DNA of 64,000 nucleotides from an uncultured OM182 clade bacterium (GCA_902567095.1 CACFLG010000002.1:48995-112994), one strand, 5' to 3'; shown: positions 41,385-52,068, counted from the first letter of the stretch. Notes: generated by a model from the letters alone, not told the origin. Made by a program: numbers and translations.

Positions 41385-43580
41385 ATGATGGATGTTTCAA
41401 ATCTCCTAGATAATTTAAACGAACCTCAACGCGAATGTGTTGCCGGACCCAAGGGTAGTTCTTTGGTGCTCGCTGGTGCGGGTAGCGGTAAGACGAGGGT
41501 TTTGGTGCACAGAATCGCTTGGCTTATTAAGGCAGAGGGTATTTCGCCATTCAGTATCCTTGCAGTTACCTTCACGAATAAAGCTGCTTCAGAAATGAGA
41601 GCGAGAATTGAAGACTTGTTAGGGTCTTCACTTCGAGGGATGTGGGTAGGCACTTTTCATGGTATTGCCCACCGAATTTTGCGGGCTCACTACGAAGATG
41701 CCGGATTGCAAAGAGACTTCCAAATTTTAGATTCGGATGATCAGATTAGGTTGGTGAAGCGGGTGATCCTTAGCTTGGACTTAGATGAAAAAAAATGGCC
41801 GGCGCGGCAGGCCACTTGGTGGATAAATAGTCAAAAAGACGAGGGCTTAAGACCAAAAAATATAGAGCACATGGATGACCTCTACCTTAAAACGCACCTG
41901 GTGATATATACCGCTTATGAGGATGCCTGTTTGCGTGGTGGTATGGTTGACTTCGCAGAGTTGCTTTTGAGAGCGCACGAGCTTTGGTTAAAAAAACCTG
42001 AACTTCTTAAGCATTACCAAAATCGGTTCTCCGCATTGTTGGTAGATGAGTTCCAGGATACTAATTCTGTTCAGTATGCTTGGTTGAGGGTGCTTGCTGG
42101 AAACAACGACAATCTCATGGTGGTGGGGGATGATGATCAATCCATTTATGGTTGGCGCGGAGCGAAGATCGAGAATATCCAGCAATTTTCGAAAGACTTT
42201 CCACAGTCCAACACTATTAGGCTTGAACAAAACTATCGGTCTACCTCGAACATCCTAAAGGCTGCCAATGGGCTTATTGATCAGAACTTTGGCCGTCTGG
42301 GTAAGGAGCTCTGGACAGACTTGGGCGATGGTGAGCCTCTTAACTTGTTTGCAGGTTTTAACGAAATTGATGAAGCTCGTTACATTGTTGACCGTATTAA
42401 AGACTGGATTTCTCAGGGAAATATGCGAAGTGAAGCCGCAATCCTATATAGATCTAACGCGCAGTCAAGGGTTCTCGAGGAAGTCCTTCTGAGAAGTCAG
42501 ATCCCATACAAAATATATGGAGGGCAAAGATTTTTCGAGCGTATGGAGATAAAAAATGTTCTCGCGTATATGCGTTTGATTAGTCAACCACATTCAGACT
42601 CAGCCTTTGAGCGAGTTGTTAATACACCGCCACGGGGGATTGGCAGTAAGAGCGTTGATGAAATTAGAGGTTTTGCGAGGGGAAATAATATCTCTTTGTG
42701 GGACGCGTCTCAGCGGTTAGTTGAGAATAATTTTCTTAGCGCACGCGCTTCTAACTCGGTCCGTGGATTTCTCGATTTTGTAGTTCTATTAACAAAAAAA
42801 AGTGAACAGTTAGATCTTGAAGAAATAGTTGAGCTAGTAGTCAGAGAGAGCGGACTTAAAGAATATCACATGAAAGAAGGTGGTGAGCGTGGCCAGGCGA
42901 GGCTTGAAAATTTAGCAGAACTCGTCACCGCAGCCCAAACATTTGATCCCTCTTTCGAGTATTTGTTAGATGATGATGGTCTTGAACCTGAGGAATCTCG
43001 GCTTAGTGATCTAGAAGAATTTTTAAGCCACGCGTCTCTTGAAGCAGGAGAACAGCAGGCCGGTGATAGTGAGGATTGTATTCAGATGATGACGATGCAT
43101 AGTGCCAAGGGTTTGGAATTCCCATTAGTCTTTTTGGCGGGTATGGAAGACGGGTTATTCCCTCACACAATGTCAATGGAGGAGCCAGGAAGGTTAGAAG
43201 AAGAAAGAAGATTGTGCTATGTCGGAATCACTCGAGCGATGAGAAAACTTTATTTGACCTACGCGGAGTCCAGAAGAATCCACGGCAACGAGACAATGAA
43301 CAGGCCATCAAGATTTATCTCTGAAATTCCCGAAGAGGTTTTAAAAGAGGTACGAATGAATAATACCGTGGTACTCAACACACCGAAACGGAAGATAAGA
43401 GACGGAGCGGTTGATGGGACAGACCTTCGATTGGGTCAAAGAGTAATACACGAAAAATTCGGGGAGGGCGTGATCTTGAATTATGAAGGAAATGGAACCT
43501 CTGCCAGAGTTCAGGTAAATTTCAATTCTGGTAGTAAATGGCTAGTTGTGGCTTACGCTAACTTAAAAGCGGTGGGATAA
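41385..43580 (+). CDS. uvrD: ATP-dependent DNA helicase UvrD/Rep family
   Basis: LAGAGSGKTRVLVHRIAWL, VDEFQDTN, DDDQSIYGWRGA; 731 aa. Confidence 0.95.
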   Translation: MMDVSNLLDNLNEPQRECVAGPKGSSLVLAGAGSGKTRVLVHRIAWLIKAEGISPFSILAVTFTNKAASEMRARIEDLLGSSLRGMWVGTFHGIAHRILRAHYEDAGLQRDFQILDSDDQIRLVKRVILSLDLDEKKWPARQATWWINSQKDEGLRPKNIEHMDDLYLKTHLVIYTAYEDACLRGGMVDFAELLLRAHELWLKKPELLKHYQNRFSALLVDEFQDTNSVQYAWLRVLAGNNDNLMVVGDDDQSIYGWRGAKIENIQQFSKDFPQSNTIRLEQNYRSTSNILKAANGLIDQNFGRLGKELWTDLGDGEPLNLFAGFNEIDEARYIVDRIKDWISQGNMRSEAAILYRSNAQSRVLEEVLLRSQIPYKIYGGQRFFERMEIKNVLAYMRLISQPHSDSAFERVVNTPPRGIGSKSVDEIRGFARGNNISLWDASQRLVENNFLSARASNSVRGFLDFVVLLTKKSEQLDLEEIVELVVRESGLKEYHMKEGGERGQARLENLAELVTAAQTFDPSFEYLLDDDGLEPEESRLSDLEEFLSHASLEAGEQQAGDSEDCIQMMTMHSAKGLEFPLVFLAGMEDGLFPHTMSMEEPGRLEEERRLCYVGITRAMRKLYLTYAESRRIHGNETMNRPSRFISEIPEEVLKEVRMNNTVVLNTPKRKIRDGAVDGTDLRLGQRVIHEKFGEGVILNYEGNGTSARVQVNFNSGSKWLVVAYANLKAVG

Positions 43581-43582
43581 AA

Positions 43583-44683
43583 ATGAAGAGATTATTTTTA
43601 CTATTTTTCGTATTGCTGGCAACCGCGTGCGATACGCAGACACATAAGGACGGTGCGCAGATTTCCGGTCCTGAAATTGAAAAAACTTACAACTGGAAAA
43701 TGGTCACAACCTGGCCGAAAAATTTACCTGGGCTTGGTACCTCGCCGGAGCGAATGGCAAAAAAAATCGAAGCCATGAGTAATGGACGGCTAAAAATTAA
43801 AGTTTATGGTGCGGGAGAGATTGTCCCGGCGATGGAGGTATTCGAGACCGTTTCGCAAGGAACCGTTCAACTTGGTCATGGTGCCTCCTACTACTGGAAA
43901 GGGAAGGTCCCAGTTGCCCAGTTTTTTACAGCTGTACCGTTTGGCTTGACCGCTCAAGAGATGAATGGTTGGCTTCTCCATGGCGGGGGTCTCGAGCTGT
44001 GGCGAGAGCTGTATGATCGATACAATCTTTTCCCTATCCCGGGTGGCAATACTGGGGTTCAAATGGCAGGGTGGTTCAATAAAGAGATTACATCCTTGGA
44101 GGATATCAAAGGTCTAAAAATGAGGATTCCAGGTTTGGGAGGCGAAGTTTTTGAAGCAGCTGGAGGGACTGCCGTCAGGATGGCAGCTAGTGAGATATTT
44201 ACAAGTATGCAAACAGGAGTGATTGATGCGACGGAATGGGTGGGTCCATACAATGATCTTTCACTCGGACTTCATCAAACTGCAAAGTATTACTATTATC
44301 CTGGTTGGCAAGAGGCAGGTCCTACGCTAGAAGTTATAGTCAATAAGGATGCATGGAATAGTTTGCCCGCTGACCTTCAAGCTATTCTTGAGACTGCTTC
44401 TCTGGCTGCAAACACTGATATGCTCGCGGAATATACAGCGCGAAACAATTTCGCGCTGAGAGAACTCGTAGATAACCAGAACGTTGAGCTTCGTCCACTC
44501 CCGCAGGACGTCTTGGATGTCTTCAGGGAGATTTCTTATAAAATGATTTCCGAAATTCCTTCTGCTGATGATGAATTAAGTCAAAGAATATACGACTCTT
44601 ATAATGCGTATAGGAAAGGAGTGATAAGTTATCATCAGATATCAGAACGTGCCTTCATTAATGTTAGAGGCGACGGCGAATAA
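43583..44683 (+). CDS. TRAP transporter substrate-binding lipoprotein (DctP family)
   Basis: Lipobox LLATAC; WKMVTTWPKNLPGLGTSPERMAKKIEAMSNGRLKIKVYGAGEIV. Confidence 0.92.
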   Translation: MKRLFLLFFVLLATACDTQTHKDGAQISGPEIEKTYNWKMVTTWPKNLPGLGTSPERMAKKIEAMSNGRLKIKVYGAGEIVPAMEVFETVSQGTVQLGHGASYYWKGKVPVAQFFTAVPFGLTAQEMNGWLLHGGGLELWRELYDRYNLFPIPGGNTGVQMAGWFNKEITSLEDIKGLKMRIPGLGGEVFEAAGGTAVRMAASEIFTSMQTGVIDATEWVGPYNDLSLGLHQTAKYYYYPGWQEAGPTLEVIVNKDAWNSLPADLQAILETASLAANTDMLAEYTARNNFALRELVDNQNVELRPLPQDVLDVFREISYKMISEIPSADDELSQRIYDSYNAYRKGVISYHQISERAFINVRGDGE

Positions 44684-44705
44684 TGGACCACAAACGGATC
44701 CGCAC

Positions 44706-45224
44706 ATGAACTCAGAACGTCCAAGCTGGTTTGCCCGAAGAGAGATAGCACCATTTACGCTAAGAGAATCAGAGGTTGAGAAAATATTAGAAACAGCAAC
44801 TCACGCAGTCGTAAGTTGGGTGACTAAGGATTCAAGACCAGTGACAGCCATAATGTTGTACGTAATGGTTGATGGAAAGGTAACTGTTACCTCAACTACA
44901 AATCGCGCCAAATATTATGCTTGGAAGAGAAATCCAGCTACTTCTTTTTGTATTTGGGATCCAAATAATATTGGACGTCAGGTTATATTGAGAGGCGAAA
45001 TTGAAATCACGCAAAGCGATGAACTACTTCGCAAGTATACAGAGGGCTTCCTCACAAGTGCCAGAAATGGACGAGCCCCATCACCTGAGCGGTTAGAAAG
45101 GGAGCTTGCTAAATTCGATGCTCCCGATCGACATATGATGCAACTCAATGTAAAAAAGATTCTGTCGCACAATCTTGACGAGCTTCTGAGAGTCGAAAAA
45201 GAAGGAAGCGACGTTTGGTCGTAG
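44706..45224 (+). CDS. Pyridoxamine 5'-phosphate oxidase-family protein
   Basis: Flavin split-barrel pattern; ATG at 44706. Confidence 0.75.
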   Translation: MNSERPSWFARREIAPFTLRESEVEKILETATHAVVSWVTKDSRPVTAIMLYVMVDGKVTVTSTTNRAKYYAWKRNPATSFCIWDPNNIGRQVILRGEIEITQSDELLRKYTEGFLTSARNGRAPSPERLERELAKFDAPDRHMMQLNVKKILSHNLDELLRVEKEGSDVWS

Positions 45225-45229
45225 CAAGA

Positions 45230-46594
45230 CTATCCGTATAAAATTCCTGGCAACCACGTTGCTAGACTTGGATATAAAGAAAGTAAAAGCAACAAGATTA
45301 CTTGAATCAAAACAAAGGGAATTATTCCTCTATAGATATCTTTCGTTTCCACTTGGGGAGGGGCAACCCCTCGAAGATAAAAAAGAGCAAAGCCAAAAGG
45401 CGGCGTCAAAAAAGATGTCTGCAAATTAACGGCAATCATTACTCCTAACCAAATTGGGTCAACTCCAAGAGCCAGCAATGCGGGTCCGACGATCGGGACG
45501 ACTATAAAAGTTATTTCTATAAAATCTAAAATAAAACCTAGGAGGAAAATAACTAGCATGACTATGATCAATGCGCCGGTCGTGCCTCCAGGAATAAGAG
45601 AGAACCAATGTTCGATTAACTCCTCTCCACCATAGCCTCTAAAAACCAATGAGAATACAGAGGCACCGATTAAGATAAAAAACACCATTGATGTAGTTTT
45701 AGTTGTAGATATCGATATCTCCCGAAGGTTGTCTAGATTAAATTCTTGTTTAAAGATGGCGAGCAAAATTGCTCCCAGGGCACCTACACCAGCTGCTTCC
45801 GTGGGCGTTGCCGCACCGGTTAAGATAGAACCAAGGACAGCAAAGATAAGAGTTAGAGGCGGGATTACGCTTTTGAAAAGATCCGATGCTGTGACAGATT
45901 CTTGGTTCTGTATCGCTGGTGCCAATTTAGGGTTAGAGGCAGAAACGAAAACTATATACACAAGGTAAAGTAACACTAGCAACAATCCTGGTATTAAAGC
46001 TCCAGCGAAAAGATCTCCGACGGAAACGGCTTTGGTGTTAAATATCCCTTGTGACAATTGAGCCTGCTGATAAGCATTTGATAAAACGTCTCCCAATAAT
46101 ACCAAGGCGATTGAAGGGGGAATAATTTGTCCTAGAGTGCCGGTAGCGCAGATTGTCCCTGTTGCCAGCGGAATATGGTAGTTTGACCTAAGCATTATTG
46201 GCAACGCCATGAGGCCCATGGTCACAACAGTTGCCCCAACAATCCCAGTGCTTGCGGCCATTAGCATTCCCACTAGGGTTACCGAGATCCCAAGTCCACC
46301 TGGAAATTTTCCAAACGCTCTTCCCATCGTATCTAGGAGTTGCTCCGCGAGTTTAGTTTTTTCCAACGTGACACCCATCAAAACGAAAAGTGGAACGGCA
46401 ATCAACGTTTGGTTTGAGATAATCCCGAAAATCCGACTTGGAATAGCAGACAAGAAAGCGGCGTCGAATGTTCCAAAAAAGACGCCAATCGCCGCAGCAA
46501 TTAACGCTGTCCCAGCTAGAGAAATTGCAACCGGATAGCCGAGTAAGAGCACAGCAAAAACGGCTAAAACTAAAATAATTGGGGCTAGTGTCAT
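45230..46594 (-). CDS. dctM: TRAP transporter large permease (DctM)
   Basis: 454 aa, many TM; TLGQIIPPSIALVLLGD. Confidence 0.95.
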   Translation of the reverse strand: MTLAPIILVLAVFAVLLLGYPVAISLAGTALIAAAIGVFFGTFDAAFLSAIPSRIFGIISNQTLIAVPLFVLMGVTLEKTKLAEQLLDTMGRAFGKFPGGLGISVTLVGMLMAASTGIVGATVVTMGLMALPIMLRSNYHIPLATGTICATGTLGQIIPPSIALVLLGDVLSNAYQQAQLSQGIFNTKAVSVGDLFAGALIPGLLLVLLYLVYIVFVSASNPKLAPAIQNQESVTASDLFKSVIPPLTLIFAVLGSILTGAATPTEAAGVGALGAILLAIFKQEFNLDNLREISISTTKTTSMVFFILIGASVFSLVFRGYGGEELIEHWFSLIPGGTTGALIIVMLVIFLLGFILDFIEITFIVVPIVGPALLALGVDPIWLGVMIAVNLQTSFLTPPFGFALFYLRGVAPPQVETKDIYRGIIPFVLIQVILLLLLSLYPSLATWLPGILYG

Positions 46595-47088
46595 AGTGAT
46601 CTTAGACGACAGAAATTTTTTAAGGTCTCGGAAATTCCCTGAAAACCAACGAGTATCGCCATGATTGGGATCAATGTCTTAAGGAGAAATACTCCTGGCA
46701 AACCTCCGGGATCAGGCGAGCTCTCTTGAACAGTCCAAGCAAATCTCACATATTCAAGACTTATAAAGAATATAAAAAAGCAAAAAGGCATGAGAAAAAA
46801 AAGAGTGCCTATAATATCGATAATCGCTTTATTTTTTTCCGATAATTTTTCATTTAGGACGTCGACACGAACGTGCCCCCCTTCTTTGAGAGTAAACGCA
46901 ATGCCTATCATAAAAACGCATCCATGAAAATACATTACTAATTCTTGCATCCCTATAGAACCGATATTAAAAATGTAACGAGCGGCCACAACTCCACATG
47001 TAAAAATTACCATTAACGAAGTAAACCAGGCTACCGTCTTCCCAGCGATGTCAGTTATCTGATCAATCGTTCTAATTATCTTAAAAAT
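46591..47088 (-). CDS. dctQ: TRAP transporter small permease (DctQ), probable ATT start
   Basis: MVIFTCGVVAARYIFNIGS...KEGGHVRVDVL; frame open upstream (FKIIRTIDQITDIAGKTVAWFTSL) to ATT 47088 with GGAG-N7. Confidence 0.85.
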   Translation of the reverse strand: MFKIIRTIDQITDIAGKTVAWFTSLMVIFTCGVVAARYIFNIGSIGMQELVMYFHGCVFMIGIAFTLKEGGHVRVDVLNEKLSEKNKAIIDIIGTLFFLMPFCFFIFFISLEYVRFAWTVQESSPDPGGLPGVFLLKTLIPIMAILVGFQGISETLKNFCRLRSL

Positions 47089-47197
47089 GGATGCTCTCCT
47101 TTGACTGAGAGAATATTATAATAGATGTTCGCCGAGCTAGCCCGGAGGCTTTTTTTTCATAACCCTCTGGAACCGACTAAATTATACCCGAAAGGAT

Positions 47198-48073
47198 TTA
47201 TAAAAAATTTCCGCAAATACCAAGGAAGAGAAAAAATCCTACCCAATGGTTATTTAAAAAAGCGGCAAAGTAATTTTCCCGAGTTGCCTTTGAAAGCAAG
47301 AAATGTTGATACAAAAAAAACAATCCAGCACCGAGAATAGCAATTTGATATACCATACCGAAGTCGTGAGATGTTCCTAAAATAGTTAAAATGCCGAGAC
47401 AAAAAAATTGTAGGACTCCGATGATTAGACGGCTAAATTTTCCAAATATGATCGCAGTCGACTTCAAACCGAGTTTAATATCATCGTCTTTATCGACCAT
47501 GGCGTACTGGGTATCGTAGGCGATTACCCATGCCCAATTCGCTACTAGTAATAGCCACATCGTCGCATCAAGGCTCCCTCCTCCCGCCGAGAAAGCCATA
47601 GGTATACCCCAGGAAAAAGCAATTCCGAGAATGGCTTGGGGGAAATGCGTATATCTTTTCATAAAAGGGTAAGCACTCATTATCGCGAGTGCCCCGAAAG
47701 ATAATATTACTGTCGAAGTGTTTAAAGTTAAAACCAGAAATAAGCATGGAACTAATAAACAGACGAGTATAAAAAAAGCATTGTTTACAGAAATTGCGTT
47801 GGTCGCTAAGGGCCTTAATCTTGTTCTTTTTACATGTGGATCAAAATTCTTATCTGCGAGGTCATTTATCACACAGCCTGCGGATCGGGCTAGGATAGTT
47901 CCTATTGTGAAAACGAAAAAAAGATGGAAACCTGGCCAACCAGCGGAACATATCCATAGAGCCCAAAGAGTTGGCCAAAGTAGGAGAAAAATCCCAATAG
48001 GGCGATTCAGCCTTGTTAAAGAGACAGCCGCTTTAATTGGCATTAACCTGTCTGCTGGTAACGGATTTAACAT
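47198..48073 (-). CDS. ubiA: 4-hydroxybenzoate polyprenyltransferase
   Basis: RPIGIFLLLWPTLWALW, CVINDLADKNFDPHVKRTRLRPLA. Confidence 0.96.
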   Translation of the reverse strand: MLNPLPADRLMPIKAAVSLTRLNRPIGIFLLLWPTLWALWICSAGWPGFHLFFVFTIGTILARSAGCVINDLADKNFDPHVKRTRLRPLATNAISVNNAFFILVCLLVPCLFLVLTLNTSTVILSFGALAIMSAYPFMKRYTHFPQAILGIAFSWGIPMAFSAGGGSLDATMWLLLVANWAWVIAYDTQYAMVDKDDDIKLGLKSTAIIFGKFSRLIIGVLQFFCLGILTILGTSHDFGMVYQIAILGAGLFFLYQHFLLSKATRENYFAAFLNNHWVGFFLFLGICGNFL

Positions 48074-48193
48074 GAGATGATCTCGGCTGCTAGTTTTAAT
48101 GGTACCTATAATTAATGTAGTATACGACGCTCAAATAGTCAGTGAAAGCTAGGCTATTAAAGTTTATGAAGAACGCAAATAAGAGTGAGTTAA

Positions 48194-48358
48194 ATGAAGA
48201 CATGGCAGTGTATTGTTTGTGGTTTTGTATATGATGAAGAAGAGGGATGGGAAGAGGACGGAATACCTCCAGGAACTGCCTGGGATGATGTCCCTGACGA
48301 TTGGTTGTGCCCTGAGTGCGGTGTGGGTAAGACAGACTTTGAAATGATGGAGATGTAA
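48194..48358 (+). CDS. Rubredoxin
   Basis: [54 protein letters not shown]; two CxxCG motifs. Confidence 0.96.
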   Translation: MKTWQCIVCGFVYDEEEGWEEDGIPPGTAWDDVPDDWLCPECGVGKTDFEMMEM

Positions 48359-48361
48359 CTA

Positions 48362-49597
48362 GTGACGGATCGGTCGGCGCTAACCAAGAAGATCCTCTTA
48401 GGGATGTTCTCGGGTTTGCTTTTGGGGTCCTTGGCACACTCTATAGCTCTAGACGACTCTAATCCCATAATGCAATTTGGTATAAATGGTTTAATAGACC
48501 TGGGGGGCCAGATCTTTATCGTTACCCTGAAATTGCTTGTGGTCCCGCTTGTTTTTGTCTCCCTAGCGTGTGGCGCGAGCAACCTTTCCGGGGGGACGAG
48601 CCTTGGAAGGATCGGGATTAAAACGCTTGTCTTATATCTCTTTACAACGGCAGCTGCGATAAGTTTGGCACTTATTGCTGCGAACATAATAAATCCCGGT
48701 CTGGGAATGTCTTTAGCTTCGGATACAGTCTTCGTAGCAAAAGAAAGCCCGCCGATAAAGCAAGTTTTTTTAGAGATTTTCCCTAGCAACCCTGTCAAAG
48801 CAATGGCGGAAGGAAACATGCTACAGGTCATAGTTTTCGCGATTTTAGTAGGCGTGGCTATTTCAAAAAGTGGCGAACATGGCTCTAGATTGCGTGATAG
48901 TTTAGACGATTGGAACGAGGTCATAATGAAACTTGTTCTTATGTTAATGTCAGTAGCGCCAATCGGTGTTTTTTGTTTGATGACAACGGTCTTTGCTAAT
49001 ATGGGGTTTGGCGGTATTTTCGACCTCGCGAAATACTTTTTTAATGTAGTCCTAGTGTTAGTTCTGCATTTTTCATTGACATATTTTCTTCTTTTGAGAT
49101 TTCTTGCAGGTTTGAACCCGCTTAGATTTTATAAGGATTTTTATCCAGTCATGGTCTATGCATTCTCTACAAGCAGCTCTAGTGCTACTTTACCAATTAC
49201 CCTTGAAACACTTGAGAAGAAAATGGGTGTTAGGAAAGAGGTTGCCTCCTTTACCGCTCCTCTGGGAGCTACAATCAATATGGACGGAACTGCGATTATG
49301 CAGGGGGTAGCGACTGTATTTATAGCTCAAGCTTATTCAGTAGAGATAGGATTAGCAGGCTATATGACAGTTATATTAACCGCGACGATGGCTTCAATCG
49401 GAACAGCAGGAGTTCCCGGCGTTGGTCTGATCACCTTAGCTCTAGTCTTGCAGCAAGTGGGCCTTCCAGTAGAGGGAATTGCTTTAATCATTGGAGTAGA
49501 TAGATTGCTGGATATGTTAAGAACCTCAGTTAATGTCGGCGGCGATGCGACTGTCGCCTCTATTGTTGCGAAGAGCGAGGGCAAGCTAGACTATTAG
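48362..49597 (+). CDS. Dicarboxylate/amino acid:cation symporter (DAACS)
   Basis: AFSTSSSSATLPITLE, GATINMDGTAIMQG; GTG start. Confidence 0.95.
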   Translation: MTDRSALTKKILLGMFSGLLLGSLAHSIALDDSNPIMQFGINGLIDLGGQIFIVTLKLLVVPLVFVSLACGASNLSGGTSLGRIGIKTLVLYLFTTAAAISLALIAANIINPGLGMSLASDTVFVAKESPPIKQVFLEIFPSNPVKAMAEGNMLQVIVFAILVGVAISKSGEHGSRLRDSLDDWNEVIMKLVLMLMSVAPIGVFCLMTTVFANMGFGGIFDLAKYFFNVVLVLVLHFSLTYFLLLRFLAGLNPLRFYKDFYPVMVYAFSTSSSSATLPITLETLEKKMGVRKEVASFTAPLGATINMDGTAIMQGVATVFIAQAYSVEIGLAGYMTVILTATMASIGTAGVPGVGLITLALVLQQVGLPVEGIALIIGVDRLLDMLRTSVNVGGDATVASIVAKSEGKLDY

Positions 49598-49615
49598 AAC
49601 TTTATAAAGGTCTGC

Positions 49616-51697
49616 CTATGCAAGATTGATTTTTTCTTCGAAAAAGATCCATCGCTTAACTAATCGCTTTGCTTTTTCTTTGTCTTGGATCAAGAGATTC
49701 ACAGCCGCTTTTGTTGATTCAGCGGCGATTTCTTTATCTCTTTGAAGGTCTGCGATTTTTAATCGGAGTTCGCCAGATTGAAGTGTTCCAAAAATTTCGC
49801 CAGGTCCTCTCATTTCCAGATCTTTTTCTGCAATAAAAAATCCGTCGTTACTAGTTCTCATTACATCTAGTCTTTGTCGACTTATAGCCCCGAGTGGTTT
49901 TTTATAAAGCAAAAGACAATGGGATGCCTCGCTACCTCGGCCAACTCTACCTCGCAATTGGTGCAGCTGTGCAAGGCCCAACCTCTCCGAATTTTCGATG
50001 ATCATTAGACTTGCATTGGGTACGTCTACACCAACTTCTATGACGGTAGTGCAGACAAGAAGATCAAGGTTTCCCTTTTTGAATTCCTGCATACGTCTAT
50101 TTTTCTCTTGCGACGTTAATCCGCCATGTACAAGTCCTATCGAAACTTTCGGCAATTTCTCTTGCAACTCGCTAGATACTTTCTCAGCTGCTTCGCATTC
50201 GAGAGCTTCGGATTCGTTAATTAGTGTGCAGACCCAATAAGCCTGTCTTCCTGATTGGCAAGCAAAATTTACTTGAGCAATAATGTCTTCTCTTCTTTCA
50301 GACGATAAAACAGAAGTTTTTACAGGTGTTCTTCCTGGCGGGAGTTCGTCTAATATTGAGACATCCATTTCCGTGTAAAAGCCCATAGAGAGCGTTCTTG
50401 GAATTGGCGTAGCGGTCATAATAACTTGGTGAGGACTGGAGTTATCGCTCGAGCCCTTTTTTCTGAGCGCTAGGCGTTGATTTACACCAAATCTGTGTTG
50501 CTCATCGATTATCACAAGCCCGAGATTTTTGAAATTGACTTCTTTTTGGAAAAGAGCATGTGTTCCAATTGCTAGGTCGATTTCTCCTTCGTTAATTTTC
50601 TTCATCAATTCCCTCCTAGCAAGGCCTCTGACATTTGCGGTTAGCAAGCAGACTTTTACACCGATCGGACGCAACCAAGTTTCGAGAGTTGCTAGATGCT
50701 GTTCCGCTAGTAGTTCCGTTGGAGCCATCAACGCTGTTTGAAGACCATTCTCATGTGCGTGGACAGACGCTAAAGCGGCCAGTACTGTTTTTCCTGAGCC
50801 TACGTCCCCTTGCACCAGCCTATGCATTGGAAAATCGTTCAGCATATTCTCGGAGATTTCGGTAGAAACGAGTTTTTGTGCGTTTGTAAGTTGAAACCCA
50901 AACTCGTCAATGACTCTGTTATATAACTTGCCTGGAATTGAGAGTTTCGGAGCTTTAAGACCTTTAAGCTCTTCACGGAGCAACTTTATTCTGACCTGAT
51001 GAGCGGTTAGCTCATCTAAGCTCAATCTTTTCTGCGCTGGGTGTCTGCCTTCGTTAAGCAGATCTGTTTCGGCGTCGGCCGGAGGCTGATGAAGGTATTG
51101 GAGACATGTCGTTAAATTAGTAGATGAGGTCATGGAAGTTAGATCTTCAAGCGGGAGCCTATGAAGTTGTGATAATGCCTCACCTACGATTTTTCGATAC
51201 CGGCTTTGAGTCATCCCCTCGGTTGAAGGATAGATTGGGGTTAGATTTTGTGATTCGTGATTTTCAATCTTTGCTTCCGAATATTCGGGATGATAGATCT
51301 CCGGCCCAGTAGCCCCTTGCCTAACTTCACCGTAACACCTAACTTTCTTGAGGCTGTCTAAATTTTCTTGTTGTCGCTTAGAAAAATAAAAAAACCTTAA
51401 ACCAATTCTTCCGGATGAATCTTCAAGGAAGGCAATTAGACTTCGTCGACGCCCATACATGACCTTAATCTCGCTTATCTTCCCTTCTAAGAGATAAGCT
51501 CCTCCTGTGACAACCGAACCGATAGGTGAGATCCTTGTTCTATCTTCGTATCTGTAGGGAAGATGGAAAACAATGTCTTCGACCGTTTTTATACCAATTT
51601 TTAAAAGTTTGTTCTGAAGGCTCGGTCCAACGCCTTTTAATGACTCAACTGGTAATTTGCTGAGATCATTTTGAGGTTGTTTCTCTGTCAATCGCAC
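49616..51697 (-). CDS. recG: ATP-dependent DNA helicase RecG
   Basis: RLVQGDVGSGKTVLAAL, IIDEQHRFGV. Confidence 0.97.
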   Translation of the reverse strand: MRLTEKQPQNDLSKLPVESLKGVGPSLQNKLLKIGIKTVEDIVFHLPYRYEDRTRISPIGSVVTGGAYLLEGKISEIKVMYGRRRSLIAFLEDSSGRIGLRFFYFSKRQQENLDSLKKVRCYGEVRQGATGPEIYHPEYSEAKIENHESQNLTPIYPSTEGMTQSRYRKIVGEALSQLHRLPLEDLTSMTSSTNLTTCLQYLHQPPADAETDLLNEGRHPAQKRLSLDELTAHQVRIKLLREELKGLKAPKLSIPGKLYNRVIDEFGFQLTNAQKLVSTEISENMLNDFPMHRLVQGDVGSGKTVLAALASVHAHENGLQTALMAPTELLAEQHLATLETWLRPIGVKVCLLTANVRGLARRELMKKINEGEIDLAIGTHALFQKEVNFKNLGLVIIDEQHRFGVNQRLALRKKGSSDNSSPHQVIMTATPIPRTLSMGFYTEMDVSILDELPPGRTPVKTSVLSSERREDIIAQVNFACQSGRQAYWVCTLINESEALECEAAEKVSSELQEKLPKVSIGLVHGGLTSQEKNRRMQEFKKGNLDLLVCTTVIEVGVDVPNASLMIIENSERLGLAQLHQLRGRVGRGSEASHCLLLYKKPLGAISRQRLDVMRTSNDGFFIAEKDLEMRGPGEIFGTLQSGELRLKIADLQRDKEIAAESTKAAVNLLIQDKEKAKRLVKRWIFFEEKINLA

Positions 51698-52068
51698 TTG
51701 GCAATTGCATCAATCTCTACAATTGCCCCTTTGGGAAGACATGAGACTTCAACCGTGGCCCGAGCTGGGTAAGGAGGTTTAAAAAGTTGTTCCATTTTCT
51801 TGTTGACCAGATCGAAGTTTGCCAAGTCTGTCAGATAAATATTTAATTTCAGGATATCATCTAAAGATGCATCTGCTTCAGAAAGAATCGCCACTATGTT
51901 AGCGAAGACTTGGTCGATCTGTTCTGAGATGTTTCTGTGCACAATTGCGGTGTCCCCCGGGATAATCCCAATTTGGCCGCTGATATACAAAGTTCCTTGA
52001 TTTTTTATTCCTTGGCTATAGGGCCCAATTGCGGAGGGGGCTGATTCTGTTGACACGGGTGTTTTCAT
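51688..52068 (-). CDS. ridA: RidA family enamine/imine deaminase
   Basis: APSAIGPYSQGI, PARATVEVSCLPKGAIVEIDAIA. Confidence 0.95.
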   Translation of the reverse strand: MKTPVSTESAPSAIGPYSQGIKNQGTLYISGQIGIIPGDTAIVHRNISEQIDQVFANIVAILSEADASLDDILKLNIYLTDLANFDLVNKKMEQLFKPPYPARATVEVSCLPKGAIVEIDAIAKCD

